From contig VSJF01000002.1 in NCBI GenBank assembly GCA_009739215.1, positions 1,426,001-1,490,000 on the forward strand: a stretch of 64,000 nt of DNA, read 5' to 3'. Source of the stretch: Floccularia luteovirens (Eukaryota > Basidiomycota > Agaricomycetes > Agaricales > Squamanitaceae). The first letter of the stretch is position 1. Every line of letters begins with the position of its first letter. This document shows, piece by piece, positions 1-15,747 of this stretch. The notes below the pieces were generated by a model that did not search any database, was not told the origin of the DNA, and was given only the letters and a program-made list of their open reading frames with translations. A program made the translations under genes and the position numbers.

Positions 1-506
1 ATTCACAACTCCCAGAAACATTTCAGAGATCCTTGTGAGTAACCTTCTGGATCTATATTAATGATGTCAGCTGAAATATCTTCCTGTTACAGTACTTCAG
101 GTATCGTTTTGCTTAACCATCATTCTTTCCGGTCTTGCTAACAGTCTAATCAGTGATCACAATAAACTTGAAGATAATATATCTCAATTATAGGAAACTG
201 CTATTTTTATCCTAATTTCTTTGGAAGTCATGATAAACATAATTACAGCGAATTTCAAAAAGTTGTGAACATGTGAATGTAGATATTCCGTAACACCGTT
301 ACATGAAAAACGAGGTTGATCGGGTATATAATTTTATTGTTTTTGAAATGCAAGAGTTGAAGGACAAATTAATTATGGGATCATCACCCCGTCTAATACA
401 AATATGCTGCAGGGACAACACCTTCACGGCCTGTTCGCACATCTCGCGCGTACCACCAACTACAAAGTAGATGAGAAAGTGTTTCCGACGATGTGACAAA
501 ATATGC
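1..506. other. Intergenic/3' flank, no gene seen
   Basis: This stretch lies downstream of the RAX2 stop codon, which is on the minus strand. It is AT-rich with stops in all frames. The open frames that run into it from the right are shadows of the RAX2 tail exon. I see no RNA gene or repeat. Confidence 0.6.
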
Positions 507-3500
507 TTACGCAGGATCCCTATCGTCCAATACTTCGACTTCTGCTCCAGCTGATATTGGTAATTCTCCCTCACCAGTTCCATCGAAAGAGTATCGTGCG
601 TGTGCAGGTCTGCTCTGCTCTTCAGACAGAATGCCACCAATAGCGTCAGATGGGGTCTCTGCCCGCACATAGTTGCTTGCATCGGGCCCGAACGGGTCTT
701 GATCTTGGTTTTCTCGAGGACTTTTGTCACCATTGTGTTGGCTAAAGGGACTAGTTCCAAGTATTGTTGTTCGGGTTGCCGCATTAATATGTTCTAATAG
801 TGATGATGGTCTATGATGTGTCGAATCATCATCATCCTCTTCCGCCGGATCGAATTTGTTCAGTTTATCGTCGTGACGAGAGAACAGTGTCCACAGGATT
901 CCGATCAGGGCTAGCAGAAAGACTATACCAGCAGATATCGCGATCGAAATTAGTATCACAACCCCGGTTGCAAGGAAGCCTATGGGAGAAGAAAAAAGAA
1001 AGTCAAGGGAAATATCGAAGTTGATACAATGAACACTCACGACGTGAATTGAAACTGAACGTTGCGAAAGAATGGAAAAGTGAGGAAAGAACCCCAGAAG
1101 AGCCCGTTGATGATGTTGAAACGATGTATGGGATAAAGTTTTGGCCATCGTAAAGGGCAGATGACACATTACCAAACGATGGATCCGAAAAAGAGCCTGA
1201 CATCATAAGCATGCGATCTGGTTCAATGATTCCATTAGCCGTATGAGTATCTTGCAGAGGAACCATAGTAAGTTGAGAAACCGATGTTGCGCTACCAAGG
1301 GTCAATCCTATCATGATTAAAGTTTGAGAGACTGCCATAAGATTAGAATTACTGGGGCTCACCTTGTTGTGACCATTTGATGCCATCCCAGAAGACCAAG
1401 AATGGTGCTGACCCGCTATTCGATCTTTCGTACATATCAGTAAATAATTTTTGTGAAGAGGTACTGTCACGTACTGTCCTGCCGCAAAGATACTGTTCTC
1501 ATTCCCGCCATTCACCTCAACAGCAGTGACCGGACCGGGAATGTCTGCACTTTGACCTACAGCAGTCCATGTATCGTTCGTGAGACTGTATTGTGCAACA
1601 TATGCGACTGTACTAGATAAGGAAACTGTGCCTGCAGCAATTAGAAGCTCTTGGTCTTTCTGGGGAAATTATGAGGAACTTCGAAGAACAAAAGAATCAT
1701 AGGAATACATACCCCTGCGTATGCAACTGATGAAACTTCTCCATGTATACCACCTCCCAAAGCGTTCCATTGCCTAGAGTCTGTATCGAAAAGGCAGATC
1801 GACTGACAAGCTAATGAGCCAGCTTGTGCGAAAGATCCAGCAACAATGATGATGTTCGCTTTGAACGAAGATTTCGTGATAGATCGGACAACAACAGATG
1901 AACCTGCATCAGTTTGAAGTCCTTGAAGCCCATCGTTATCCCACTGTTGCTTCTCTAGGTCGTAAATGACTAATCCGTTGAGATTGGTGCCTTGTAATGT
2001 GAACTGGCCACCAACGTACAGATGATTTCCATCGACTAAGAGGGTTCTTACAGTTCCATTTATTTGCGTGCCCAATAAACTGGAAATTGTTGTTGAGGTA
2101 GGGTCATATATCGCAACAGCCTCTGATGAGCTAGATAGTTGAGGTGTGAAGAAAGAAAAATTCCCTCCAATAATCGCTAGTTCTTTGGAAGAAGAGGTAT
2201 TAGTCCAGAAAACGCCTGAAAGAATAGCGGGTGCTGGTGCCGGAAGCGATGGAGGAAGAGTTGGGATTTGATTGGCGGATTGTCTCGAAAAGAGGTTGAT
2301 CAGCATACGAGACGATGACTTCAAAACTTCGGTTGTCGGAAAACGACGCTCTACGTTCAGGCTGGGTGTGGTCGGGTTGGGTGAACCGAGTTCGACTCCT
2401 AACGGGGTAATTTTGGGGCCATCGTTACCATTTTGCAACATAACCATGCCGCTAGCTCCGAATTTCTTAAATGCGGCGACATTTCCAGCAATGAATTGAG
2501 AAGACGAGCCGTTTCCGACAAATGTAATACCTCCAGCCAAAAAGCCTCCGGTACTGGCCCATGCACCTTTATTTATATCCCATGCACTGAAACCAGGAGA
2601 ATCTATACTGAAGTCCTTGTCTGGGGACATGAAGGTCTTCGAGAAATTGCCGGCCACTTGAATCTGACCATTAATTAAACCGAGGTCAGTGACGTCGCCG
2701 TCGGTACCAGCGCCAAGAGGGCTCCAGGAGTTTGATTGAACGTTGTAAACCGCGATACCTCCTAGCGAACTTTTTGAAGATCCTGATTTGGTATCCGTGA
2801 ATGAACCACCAACAAAGAGTTTGTCGCCGCTAAGGACAAAGGACGTGACTTCTCCGTTAAGGCCACCTTCTGCAAGTCCAACTAATGCACCATTTCTGAA
2901 ACCAACGATATTCGCTGAACTTGCGGCTGCGCCGGAAGATATCAAGAAGCTTCCGCCTAGCACGATTAACCCTGACTGGTGGTGGGCAACAGCTTCGATA
3001 CGTGGAGAACTAGATGAAGTGGGATTGCTTAAGTTCCCAAATCCAGCAAAGAGGGCTGTGCCAACGGTATCTAGGGAAGTTTGCGAGGAAGCTGGGATAT
3101 TCTGGGTTCCGTCAAAGGACTGTGAATTGCGGGGCCATTCAAAGAAACCGAAACCCTGCTGGACATTGGATAAAGGACCAGTATCGCCCGTATCACCCGA
3201 GTTGTGGGTTGGTATATCGGCAGACTTGAGGATTAATTGGACTCTGTCCGCTACCAATTCATATTTTCCTCCCTGACCACTGCCATCGGGGGTATCTGCA
3301 AGCATCATGGATATTGTCGTGACAAAGTTGGGTGATGAAGGAAAAATCGGACCCGTATATACGATCGTGCTCGAATCTTCCGTGTTTTGCTGGGATATCG
3401 TAGTGACCCATGGTTGCAAGCCATCACCGGGGAAAACTGTGACTTTGACGGTTGTACGAAGGGCACAGTCCTGGAAGTTCGTACATCCGGGGACTGACAT

Positions 3501-4947
3501 ACTGATATCATAATTTCCGGAAGCAGATACATATGGAATCCAGGTGAAACTAGGTCCTTGGGAGGCAGGTGTACCGACGTCAACGAGAGATACAAGCACT
3601 TTCTGAGTGGTTCCGGCAATCTCTGTGTTGGCTTGTTTTTCGTCCCAAGCTCCTATTTGGGTGGTATTGGAAGGGTTCGGTGCGAAACACGAGACCCCGT
3701 TGCTAGAATCAATGGAAGATGCAAAAGCTCCCGAAGAAAGTATTTGGAGGATATGCAGACCAGGTCCAGAACCTATAAACTCCGACAATTGGATTTGGAC
3801 TCCAGTAATTGGTTTTGTCGAGTCAAAGAGGAAATCTTGATACAACACTGATGGATCAGTTGACAACGGACAGATATCAGAGCAGGATTGGTTTTGTTTT
3901 GTTATTGGATCAACGAAATGTAGTGTCTGAATTGTATTATCGGGTATGGTAGTCACACTGAATTAAGCCAGTCAGCTACAATCATACAAAAGACAGAGGT
4001 TTGTATTACCTGAACTTTGTTGTGCCGCGGTTACTTTGAAATGTGTTACCCAAACGAACGCCATTTGCTGATATAAATGCAAACGCTCGAACAGTTATAA
4101 GCGGGTTACTATTATCTGCCGCAAACCAACTGTTACCAGGTCCATCCGATCCCGAAGGGCAAAGTATGTTTCGTATATCGGCAAAATTGGGATCAATAGT
4201 AGATGGTGAACCGATTACTTGAGCATTTTGCAGCGGCACGGGTACAAGGGAGGACGTAAATGGCGTTGCACCTGGGGAAAAGGGGACATTTGGGTTGTTT
4301 GTGTTATTTAATGTCACAGAGCCATTTCCGAATGACGTGAGAAATGATCCCGCAAAGAAGAGACTTGCATCGGATGAGTTTGTAGAAATGGATAAAACTT
4401 GGCTGTCGGCACCACTGAGCCCAACAAAAGGAGGGGGGCTCCATGTATTTGAACTAGGATCCCATACCGCGATTGACGAACTGGGTGATGTGAAACGACC
4501 ACCGACCCACAATTGACCTCCTTTCATGTCGCAGAAGAGGGTATCGACTTGATTGTTTGGACCATTTGACCCTACGGCAGTGAAAGTACCGGATGAAGGG
4601 GTATAAGACGCGATATTCTTAGTGGAAACGCCATTGACAGAATCAAACACGCCTGCGAGATAAAATTTGTCTGCTAAGGCACAACCAGCCAGTATACGAC
4701 CACCTGGATTGGTTGACGCGAGATGAGAGAGGGAACCATCCGAAGCGCGTGAAAAAAGAGTGGAAGTGTTGGGATCGAAGGAGACAGATTGGTTTTGGAA
4801 CAAGTCTATGCCTGCAAAAGCTCCAGCTAGGCCAACCTTTCCCATGCGGTCGAAATCGACCTGAGGAAGAGCGCCATAGATGCTGCAAGCAGTAGCGAGA
4901 AGGATGAGAGAGAGCTTGTGTGGATTATGCATTTGGGGAAGTTGCAA
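507..4947 (-). CDS. RAX2: Rax2-like cortical polarity marker, single-pass membrane glycoprotein
   Basis: Six exons join in frame: 4947-4010, 3957-1713, 1659-1475, 1415-1363, 1307-1041 and 979-507, giving 1386 aa. An N-terminal signal peptide (hydrophobic LSLILLATACSIYGAL) is followed by a very long extracellular part with kelch-like repeats such as LYVGGQF and LFVGGSF. Motifs typical of fungal Rax2 are present (QLTMVPLQ, FLVFWDG). A single transmembrane helix near residues 1230-1255 (GVVILISIAISAGIVFLLAL) precedes a short acidic cytoplasmic tail. In yeast Rax2 marks the cortex and directs bud-site choice; in filamentous fungi it is linked to hyphal polarity. The two small introns at 1416-1474 and 1308-1362 lie inside a longer open frame, so a naive ORF call would mistranslate this part. 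The start could also be the second Met, five codons in. Family assignment is firm; the function is inferred from the family. Confidence 0.88.
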
Positions 4948-5093
4948 TTGTGATAATCATAAGTGTGTAACGAGCGAGAAAATAAAGACTTTCGGACGTT
5001 GAAACACAGGTTTTGCACGTCTCAACAGCGTTGCCTCCTTCAACAGTCACAAATTGTCACAACAATCACAAAATTTATTCTAAGTATGATAGT

Positions 5094-5657
5094 CTAGTCT
5101 TGGTCTCCCTTTACAACTACTTTAGCAGTATCTACTCCCATTCCTACTGCATTCAAAAACGGTGACTGCTGTTCCATAATCCTGAAACAATCAACTTCAG
5201 TTCTACTCATTTTTTACATACATATGACACCTTACTGAGGGTAACGATACCGGTGTATCTTTGGCTTTTGTGCACTATTCAGCAGAATGTTCATATCCGA
5301 AACATCAGCTTCCTGGGCTGTGTGCCGCGCATTCAAGTCGAGCCATAATGCCTGCGGTGTCGTGTACATGGCTATCCAACGTGTTAAATAAACTTCTTCA
5401 CTTGGTTCTGGAGCATATTTGTAGGCTGCGGCAGCGAATAGTGTAAACAAAAGAGTGTTTCTCCAGATTGGATTCGCAAAGTCTGCGTGAATAACTAAGT
5501 CGGAATTCAACGTATATTTTGCTTTGTACTCGCCTTCTTGTGGATACTGAGTTGAATCCTGGTGTTCTCCATGGTGTGAATTGGTTGTAGACGCATACCT
5601 AAACTGCAATGGTACAGCAGAGCGTAGTGCTGCCCTCCGTGCAAGTGACAAAACCAT
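5094..5657 (-). CDS. Probable mitochondrial complex I accessory subunit (17.8 kDa/SGDH-like)
   Basis: Two exons, 5657-5236 and 5181-5094, give 169 aa. The first Met followed by an Arg/Ala-rich stretch (MVLSLARRAALRSAV) looks like a mitochondrial presequence. A conserved-looking NPIWRNTLLF segment leads into one membrane helix around residues 80-95, and the C-terminal half is soluble. The short last exon is easily missed because the first exon runs directly into a stop, but the GTAAGG donor and TTTCAG acceptor join two reading frames cleanly. Size, presequence and one helix fit the fungal complex I 17.8 kDa subunit. I am not certain of that identity; it could be another small inner-membrane protein. 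Confidence 0.5.
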
Positions 5658-5829
5658 GGTCAAGTTGTTTCCGGCATTTACCGCGTGGATTGATAGATAG
5701 ATGACAAGTAACACAAAACAAAGACTCTTATATATAGTCCATAAGGATGTATCTTTTAAAAATATGGTAATTACTTATAAGATGACTAGGGGTTCGGAAT
5801 ACTCATTGTACTGTATTATACTTTAAGAA

Positions 5830-6504
5830 TTAATCACCACGGTCACCTCTCTCTCGCAACTTATCCCTTATTTCCGATGCAGCACGTCTTGTGCCCGCTC
5901 GCCCCGTCCATCCTCTCTGACTAAGCCATCCCACCAGTCTAGGAGTGAATGCAGCTGTCAATCCAATGCGCACAGGAACGAACAGCGTTTTGTGGATTGT
6001 GTAAGCCAATACGAGCATAGCATACAGCCCCTCCTGGCTGGCAACTGTCGGACCCTTTGAAGCGCTCTCTATTTCATCTCTACCAGGCTCGGCTGGTTGT
6101 GAGTGGAGTATACTCGTCACAGCTTCTTTTACAGTCGCCGCAATATGAGAGACGTAGTCTGCTCCCAAAAGACTTATTCCGACGAATGCCACCCCGAAGT
6201 CAACGACCGACAAAACCATGTAAACTCCCAGAGCATACCATCCATATGATTTGATAAGATGTCTGAGTCGTTGTGAAAGAGTTGCATCGGCAGGGAGTGA
6301 TGTCCTTTGGTCGGGTGACGAATCACGGGATGAAGGTGTGGATGAACTGGAAGACGAATTATGAAACGGCCGAGAAGGTAATACTCGAGAGATAGAAGAG
6401 GGTGCTGGAGTTAGAGGTCGGTGTCTAACGGTAGGCAGGAGAGGTGAGGAAATACGACCCAACGTCCTGAAAAATGTTAAGCGAGGCAAAAATGCGCGAA
6501 CCAT
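5830..6504 (-). CDS. DUF1279/FAM210-like mitochondrial inner-membrane protein (Nat2-like)
   Basis: A single exon of 224 aa. The N-terminus is rich in Arg, Ser and Pro and lacks acids (a mitochondrial presequence). It is followed by a DUF1279 domain, visible as LIKSYGWYALGVYMVLSVVD, with two to three hydrophobic helices (around residues 95-120 and 165-185) and a basic C-terminus. Proteins of this family (yeast Nat2, animal FAM210A/B) are mitochondrial and are linked to membrane or translation homeostasis; the old yeast name N-acetyltransferase is not supported by sequence. The gene is divergent from SPE2, which starts 290 bp to the right. An AT-rich TATA-like stretch lies near 6551. Confidence 0.72.
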   Translation of the reverse strand: MVRAFLPRLTFFRTLGRISSPLLPTVRHRPLTPAPSSISRVLPSRPFHNSSSSSSTPSSRDSSPDQRTSLPADATLSQRLRHLIKSYGWYALGVYMVLSVVDFGVAFVGISLLGADYVSHIAATVKEAVTSILHSQPAEPGRDEIESASKGPTVASQEGLYAMLVLAYTIHKTLFVPVRIGLTAAFTPRLVGWLSQRGWTGRAGTRRAASEIRDKLRERGDRGD

Positions 6505-6722
6505 GGTAGAGATGAAGAAAAGAACAATTTATTATGTAATATTGCTTCTTATATAAATATTTATCCCCATTTGCTCAAAACGACTAAAAAATCTTGGTTC
6601 ATCAGCTTTACCATCGATATTCTTGTAATCTCTTTTTTCTCTGCACATCCGCTATCGTCGCTTAGTTAGTCCTTGTCCGTACGCTGTCTTCAACAACTTG
6701 TATATCACTTTATTTCCGTTAC

Positions 6723-6773
6723 ATGCATCCAGACGGTGCTCCCAACGTCTCATCTTTGAAGCCTCCTCAGTAG
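6723..6773 (+). promoter_or_regulatory. Upstream ORF in the SPE2 leader
   Basis: A 16-codon open frame (MHPDGAPNVSSLKPPQ, stop TAG) ends 20 nt before the SPE2 start. It is the last ATG before the main start, so scanning ribosomes should meet it if the transcript begins upstream of 6723. AdoMetDC genes in animals and plants are repressed by polyamines through small uORFs of unrelated sequence. A role here is inference, and a leader intron could remove it. Confidence 0.45.
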
Positions 6774-6793
6774 CTTAGAAAACTCATTTTTAC

Positions 6794-8126
6794 ATGACAT
6801 CGGATATTGCTGACGATTACCAGGCCACGGCCCCTTTCGAGGGACCAGAAAAACTTTTGGAAATATGGTTCGCTCCTTCCGCGTTGCACCTCCCGGACTC
6901 TACTCCGTCCGAAAATGGCAAGTTAGGTCTTAGGAGTGTGGATCGCCAGATATGGGAGGATATGTTGGATATTGTAAAATGCAAAGTCCTTAGCGTCATT
7001 GAAGGCGAGGAGATGGACGCTTATCTTCTCAGGTTAGGTTTCTGTCATACCCTTTTTTGAATTTTAATTGAAAACAGTTAGTGAATCGTCATTTTTTGTC
7101 GCTCCACACCGCCTTATTTTGAAAACATGCGGCACAACGCTCAATCTACTCGGTCTCCCGCGCATCTTGGAAATCGCTGCGGTAGAAGCACACCTTACTT
7201 CCGTTTATAGATGCTTCTACTCGCGCAAGTCTTTCATGTTTCCCGAACGCCAACTTGGTCCACATCGTGATTGGAAACATGAAGTCGAATATCTTGATAG
7301 CTTATTTGAAAATGGTGCTGCATACACTGTTGGCAAAGTAAATGGTGATCACTGGTTATTATATATGACCGCCCCTCCGGATCAGCCACTCAAGAGAACT
7401 CTCGCCATGGATTCAAACCCAGGACATGTGTTCCCAGATTATACGATCGAAATCCTTATGAGTGGGTTGTCTCCAGCCGCCCGCGCACCCTTCTTTACCC
7501 AAAAAATCGAGGATGATTCTATAACGCCATCCCTCCAAGCTCAAACCTTATCCCAGCGCCTAGGGATTTCGAGCATATTCCCACCTCAGCATACGACCTT
7601 AGATGCGTATGCCTTCTTCCCTTGCGGATATTCATCCAATGCTTTGATTGAATGGAATGATGAATCATCTTCAAATGGAACAGATCATTACCCGCACTCC
7701 AATGGTGGTGACCGTCCAAAACACTCAGGTGAAGGGTATTATACCATCCATGTCACACCTGAGGAAGGATGGTCATATGCCAGTTTCGAATGCAATGTTC
7801 CCCTGTCAGCCTCGCTTGTCCCTGCCTCCTGTGAAGGGAGTATCCCTGATCTCAAGTCTCTCGTGCAGCGGGTGGTGAAAATATTCCAGCCTAACCGTTT
7901 GACTGTTACTCTCTTCATCTCAAGCAGGGATAATAACGAAGGAGAGTATGGGGAAAGTGCTGTTGAAGCTGCACAAAGAGCTTTTAAAAAAGCTCTTGCA
8001 GAACCTGTTTGGGGTTCCAAGTCTTCTTGTGAAGCACACGACATAGGGAAATATAAAAGAACGGACAAGATCAATTACGAGTTCGGTGGTTATGACCTAG
8101 CATTTTCGAGCTTTGAGCTCGAGTAA
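6794..8126 (+). CDS. SPE2: S-adenosylmethionine decarboxylase proenzyme
   Basis: Two exons, 6794-7032 and 7082-8126, give 427 aa. The intron falls inside the self-processing site: the spliced protein reads YLLSESSFFV, with cleavage expected between Glu81 and Ser82 so that Ser82 becomes the pyruvoyl group. Other family marks are the LEIWFAPS start and the KTCGTTLNLL segment just after the cleavage site. The enzyme makes decarboxylated AdoMet, the aminopropyl donor for spermidine and spermine. The acceptor is the TTAG at 7078-7081; using the CAG three bases earlier would create a stop. The short upstream ORF at 6723-6773 may tie translation to polyamine level. Confidence 0.95.
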
Positions 8127-8356
8127 TTCGAAGAATGTCCCCGCGAATTTAGACACTTAAAAATCTGATGTTGTACTTCTGTAATAACTTGACAAAAACT
8201 TTGTGAATCTCATGTACATGATCAACGCGGTCACGTGAGAAATTGCATGATCATTTATAAGTTTAACGGGGAATTTATACTCGCCACAAGTTGTTCTCGT
8301 CTGGTGCGAAACTCGCGAGCATTCCCTGGAAGTCTTTAGCTTCCTCTGTTTGAATC

Positions 8357-10385
8357 ATGGTGTGTTCTAATGTTGTATGGTATTTTGTGTTCATCTGAAG
8401 CCATCCAATAGGATGAAACCCCAGCGACCTTGAAACTGAAATTGGACAGTTTGAAAGTTGATCTATGTCGGACAGAAACAGAAGAGTCATGGGACATCAT
8501 TGCTAAAAGCATTTCTGCGCTGGATCAACTATGCCAGAGCGATAACCTTGGTCCTCCCTCAGAGTTCCTTGCTTCTCTCAAAGCTTTGCAGCGGCCTTTA
8601 ACAAGCGCTATGGTTTCCGAACGTACACGGTTGTCTGGTGTTGCAATAGAGTTCGTAGGAAATTTGGCGAATAGTCTAGGCCCATCTTTCGAACCTCTCT
8701 TAAACATCTTCCTGCCTACTTTGCTTGCGCTTTGTGGCCGAACGAACAGAGTCATGGTCACCCGTGCACGATCTTGCATTCTCTCCATCATCGAAACAAC
8801 TCACCTTCCTACCATCCTCCCCTTTTTACTCCAATCCGTCAAGGATAAATCTGCCTCTCTGAGAATGGTTGCAGCAGAAGCAACCTTAGTTTGCCTGAAC
8901 TGCTTCAATCCCCCCGACCTAGAAAAAGATGCAAGAGCGCAAGAAATAGAGTCTGTCATACGGGGAACGGCTTTGGATGCCAACGCAGAAGTTCGAAAGA
9001 TTAGTCGGAAAATATTTGAGGCGTACCAAATTCTACTACCTCACAGAGTGGATAAGTAAGTAAGACAGTTTTTCCTTTTCCTATTTTTCTTGCTCAACCT
9101 CAGTAGTTTCACAGCTCCATTGACACCCACAATAAAACGATATCTAGATATAAAAACAGACAAATCCACATCCCGAGCACCAACTAAACTCGTTCAACCC
9201 ACAACAAAACCGAATGATCAATCATCGAAACATGTGGCCTCATCAAAGGCCCGTCACGTCAACACCCATACCCAACCTAATCCAGTCTCATTGAAGACTG
9301 TGATGACAGGAGCAGGTCCTTCTCGCACGCAAATCAGCACATCAAAATCACAACACGGAAATGACGCTGCCGTTTCAATGCTTCCCCCTTCTGCGCCTGT
9401 ACGGCCGATTCTACCACCGAAAACGATTCGCGGACCACAAGCAAATATCATGCCCAACTCATTCGCAACTAATACAGCTGGAAGTGGTCCAAAAAGGGTA
9501 CCTCTACCAGTGACTTCAGAGCGTCCCGAACTAAAACCAGTCAGCCGGCCACCCTCAGCCGCGAGCTCAACACAACCAGATGCCAGGTTGAATCAAAAGC
9601 GTACATTGGATTTGACGAGGTCACAATCAAAAACCAATCTATCTACGACTAGCAGCAAGGAAACAGCTGCACCTCCCAAACCTATTTTCAAAAAGCCCAT
9701 TTCCATAGTACCACCAAGAAAAACTGCTCCCAACCAAAAGTCTGTAGTATCAACGGTAGCCAAACCTACCCAATCGCAGCTATCTCGTATGAAGGATCTC
9801 AGCGAACGTAAGGCACCTATCGCAAAGCCCACCTGGGGGCGACCAATACTTCGAACTCAGGCTCCAAAGCCAGACTCACGCGGGTCAACAAAAACGACGG
9901 ATCCGTTGACAACATCCACCACAGGTGGAAGTAAAAAACCTGTTCCCTGCGAAAAGGCTATCACTCTACAGCCAAATCCTCAGCCCGAGTTGGATGTAGA
10001 ACCTCAAACACAGCCGCAGCCAAAAACCCCAGAACCCCCCATTGTAGAACATGTTGAGGAGCTCCCCAGCGCACCAGACAGTCCAACCATACTACAGGAA
10101 GATATTCTTAGTTCCTCAACTCCTCATACGGAGAAAGATCTCCTGGAAGAAGGGGAGATTGTGTCCACAGCTAAGACGCCCATTTCTGCACTCCTTACCT
10201 CTATTCAGCGCGGATTTATATTTACACCGTCGTCGCCCCTTTCTCCGCCACAACAATATCTCAATCAGCTGCAAGATGTGACAAAAGGTTTGAATATCCC
10301 ACTTCAACTACAAAGTGATTTCAATTTCAGAGAGGAAGAATTGGGAAATCCATTAGGGCCAAAGACAGTTGCACAAGATTTATGA
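8357..10385 (+). CDS. CLASP-type TOG-domain microtubule-associated protein
   Basis: Three exons, 8357-8359 (ATG only), 8412-9055 and 9104-10385, give 642 aa. Residues of about 20-215 form a HEAT/TOG domain of the CLASP N-terminal type. Visible helices include SEFLASLKALQ, LLNIFLPTLLALCGR and PTILPFLLQSVKD, ending in VRKISRKIFEAY. The rest is a long Ser/Pro/Thr-rich, basic, probably disordered tail of the kind that binds the microtubule lattice, then a weakly acidic C-terminus. CLASP proteins (yeast Stu1, fission yeast Cls1) stabilise microtubules at kinetochores and the spindle midzone. Only one TOG domain is seen here. The exon holding just the ATG is supported by a clean ATG|GTGTGT donor and an in-frame continuation. 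Confidence 0.75.
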
Positions 10386-10564
10386 GAGTGTCTAATTTGA
10401 TTGTGGTGATGACGCATAATTAGGCAGATAGTACGAATTGTTGCAAACATTGCAACATTGAATTTAGTGCAGTAATTAATGACACATCAACGACGGAGAC
10501 AACTAATGTAGATTATCAGACACCTGGATTTCATTAATATATATTACACGTACGAGGTTGTGAA

Positions 10565-10918
10565 TCAATGGCTCAGATACTTTCTGCTCTTTGCCATCCG
10601 TCGGAGCAGCACCTTCTCACCTCCGAGTCTACGCTTCCTTGCAAGGAAACCGTGTTTTCTCTTCCTCTTGCGTTGCGATGGTTGATATTCAGAACCTCGT
10701 TGTGCATAACGCGCCTGTATGAGTGATCCAAGTACTGGAGACAAAGTCGGAGGGAGCGACTGAGGGAGAGAGAATGAGGGAAACCGAAGGGAGGTTATTG
10801 AGTGGACGAGGGATGGGGAAGCCACAGGGGGCAGAGCAGAACGGCTGAACGCAGCGGCGACGGGGAGTCGAGGGGGTCTGGCTAGGAGACGAAATATAGA
10901 ACTTGCAATACGCGGCAT
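10565..10918 (-). CDS. Mitochondrial large-subunit ribosomal protein bL34m
   Basis: A single exon of 117 aa. A long presequence (MPRIASSIFRLLARPPRLPV onward, no acidic residues) precedes the typical L34 core: the strongly basic EYQPSQRKRKRKHGFL followed by a second basic stretch with the Gly-Gly of the family, ending in LSH. The mature protein should be about 45 residues, the normal L34 length. L34 sits at the ribosome tunnel region of the mitochondrial large subunit. The gene is head to head with alanyl-tRNA synthetase, 139 bp away, so two mitochondrial translation genes may share a promoter. Confidence 0.93.
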   Translation of the reverse strand: MPRIASSIFRLLARPPRLPVAAAFSRSALPPVASPSLVHSITSLRFPSFSLPQSLPPTLSPVLGSLIQARYAQRGSEYQPSQRKRKRKHGFLARKRRLGGEKVLLRRMAKSRKYLSH

Positions 10919-11057
10919 TGTTGCAATCGGAGGAGAAGGAGCTGCTTGACCAGTTATTTTTTAATTTTTTATAATAAATAAATAAATAATTCCTTGCTCA
11001 AGAGTCAATGATCATGCACATGAGTCAATTATAGTAATCGTAGATAAGTATCCGTTT
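10919..11057. promoter_or_regulatory. Short divergent promoter, bL34m / alanyl-tRNA synthetase
   Basis: 139 bp separate two start codons that point away from each other. The centre holds an A/T-rich ATAAATAAATAAATAAT run near 10974-10990. Both genes serve mitochondrial translation, so coupled expression is plausible but not shown by the sequence alone. Confidence 0.5.
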
Positions 11058-14684
<3,627 letters not shown>

Positions 14685-15123
14685 CAGCCAAACTCTAACT
14701 TGCAATAGTGCCTAATATTACACACACAATTTAGTATTTAGAGTATTGGATCCATACAATACGTATTAATAAATCCAAGATGACAGTATAGATCTACTAT
14801 GACCTGAGGCTGGAGCCGTGACCTTAAAGCCCAGTGTTGACAGATATTTATGTCGCTCTCGGAAAAGTCCGTTACTGAATCATCGCGCTCTGCAATCAAC
14901 TCAACCACCCACCGGGCATCGTCACCATCACATCCCACAAAATATAGGTGAGGTTTTCACGTCTACACCTTCGAGTTGAGAGGGATTAACGGTTAAACCC
15001 GCTTGCCTGTACTTTGGGCCTGAATGTTGGATGGATGGCTTGCTTCAACTACGGATGACGATTTTGCTGGTACATTTCTAACTAACTTTCAGTGACAGAT
15101 CAGGACCAGAATATTAGGCCACG
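14685..15123. other. Intergenic region between ALA1 and RPS18
   Basis: 439 bp holding the ALA1 3' end and the RPS18 promoter and leader. No open frame with support, no repeat and no convincing RNA gene is seen. A pyrimidine-rich stretch, as expected for a ribosomal protein promoter, is not obvious. Confidence 0.5.
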
Positions 15124-15747
15124 ATGTCACTTGTCGTTCCGGAAGCCCACCAGCAATTTCAGGTAAGTATTTGAGGTACATAAAAAAGATCATTACTTAA
15201 AATCAGTGTAGCACATTCTACGTCTACTCAACACCAATGTTGATGGGAAGAGAAAAATAATGTATGCTCTCACAGAGATTAAAGGTGTTGGACGCAGATA
15301 CTCGAATTTGGTGTGCAAGAAAGCAGATGTCGATCTTAACAAACGGTATGCAGGGATAATAAACAATCCATAACGATCTAATTCTCAAACCATGGCAGTG
15401 CTGGAGAATTGAATTCTGATGAGCTCGAACGTGTTGTAACAATCATCCAAAACCCCACGCAATTCAAGATTCCTACGTGGTTCTTGAACAGACAAAAAGA
15501 TATCGTTGACGGGAAAAACTCCCAAATTCTGTCCAATGGTGTTGACTCCAAGCTCCGAGACGATCTTGAACGGTTGAAGAAGATCAGAGCCCACCGTGGA
15601 CTTAGACATTACTGGGGGTTGCGTGTGAGAGGTCAACACACGAAAACAACAGGTGAGTAACATAGTCTTTATACTTTGTCTGTTTGTGTGACGAAAATTA
15701 CAGGTCGTCGCGGAAAGACTGTTGGTGTATCGAAAAAACGTGGTTAG
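15124..15747 (+). CDS. RPS18: 40S ribosomal protein S18 (uS13)
   Basis: Four exons, 15124-15162, 15212-15345, 15399-15652 and 15704-15747, give 156 aa, the normal eukaryotic length. The protein starts [13 protein letters not shown] and carries the family's conserved [28 protein letters not shown] and [16 protein letters not shown] segments. uS13 lies in the head of the small subunit and contacts the large subunit and P-site tRNA. The introns are 49-53 nt, too short to host a typical snoRNA. Confidence 0.98.
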
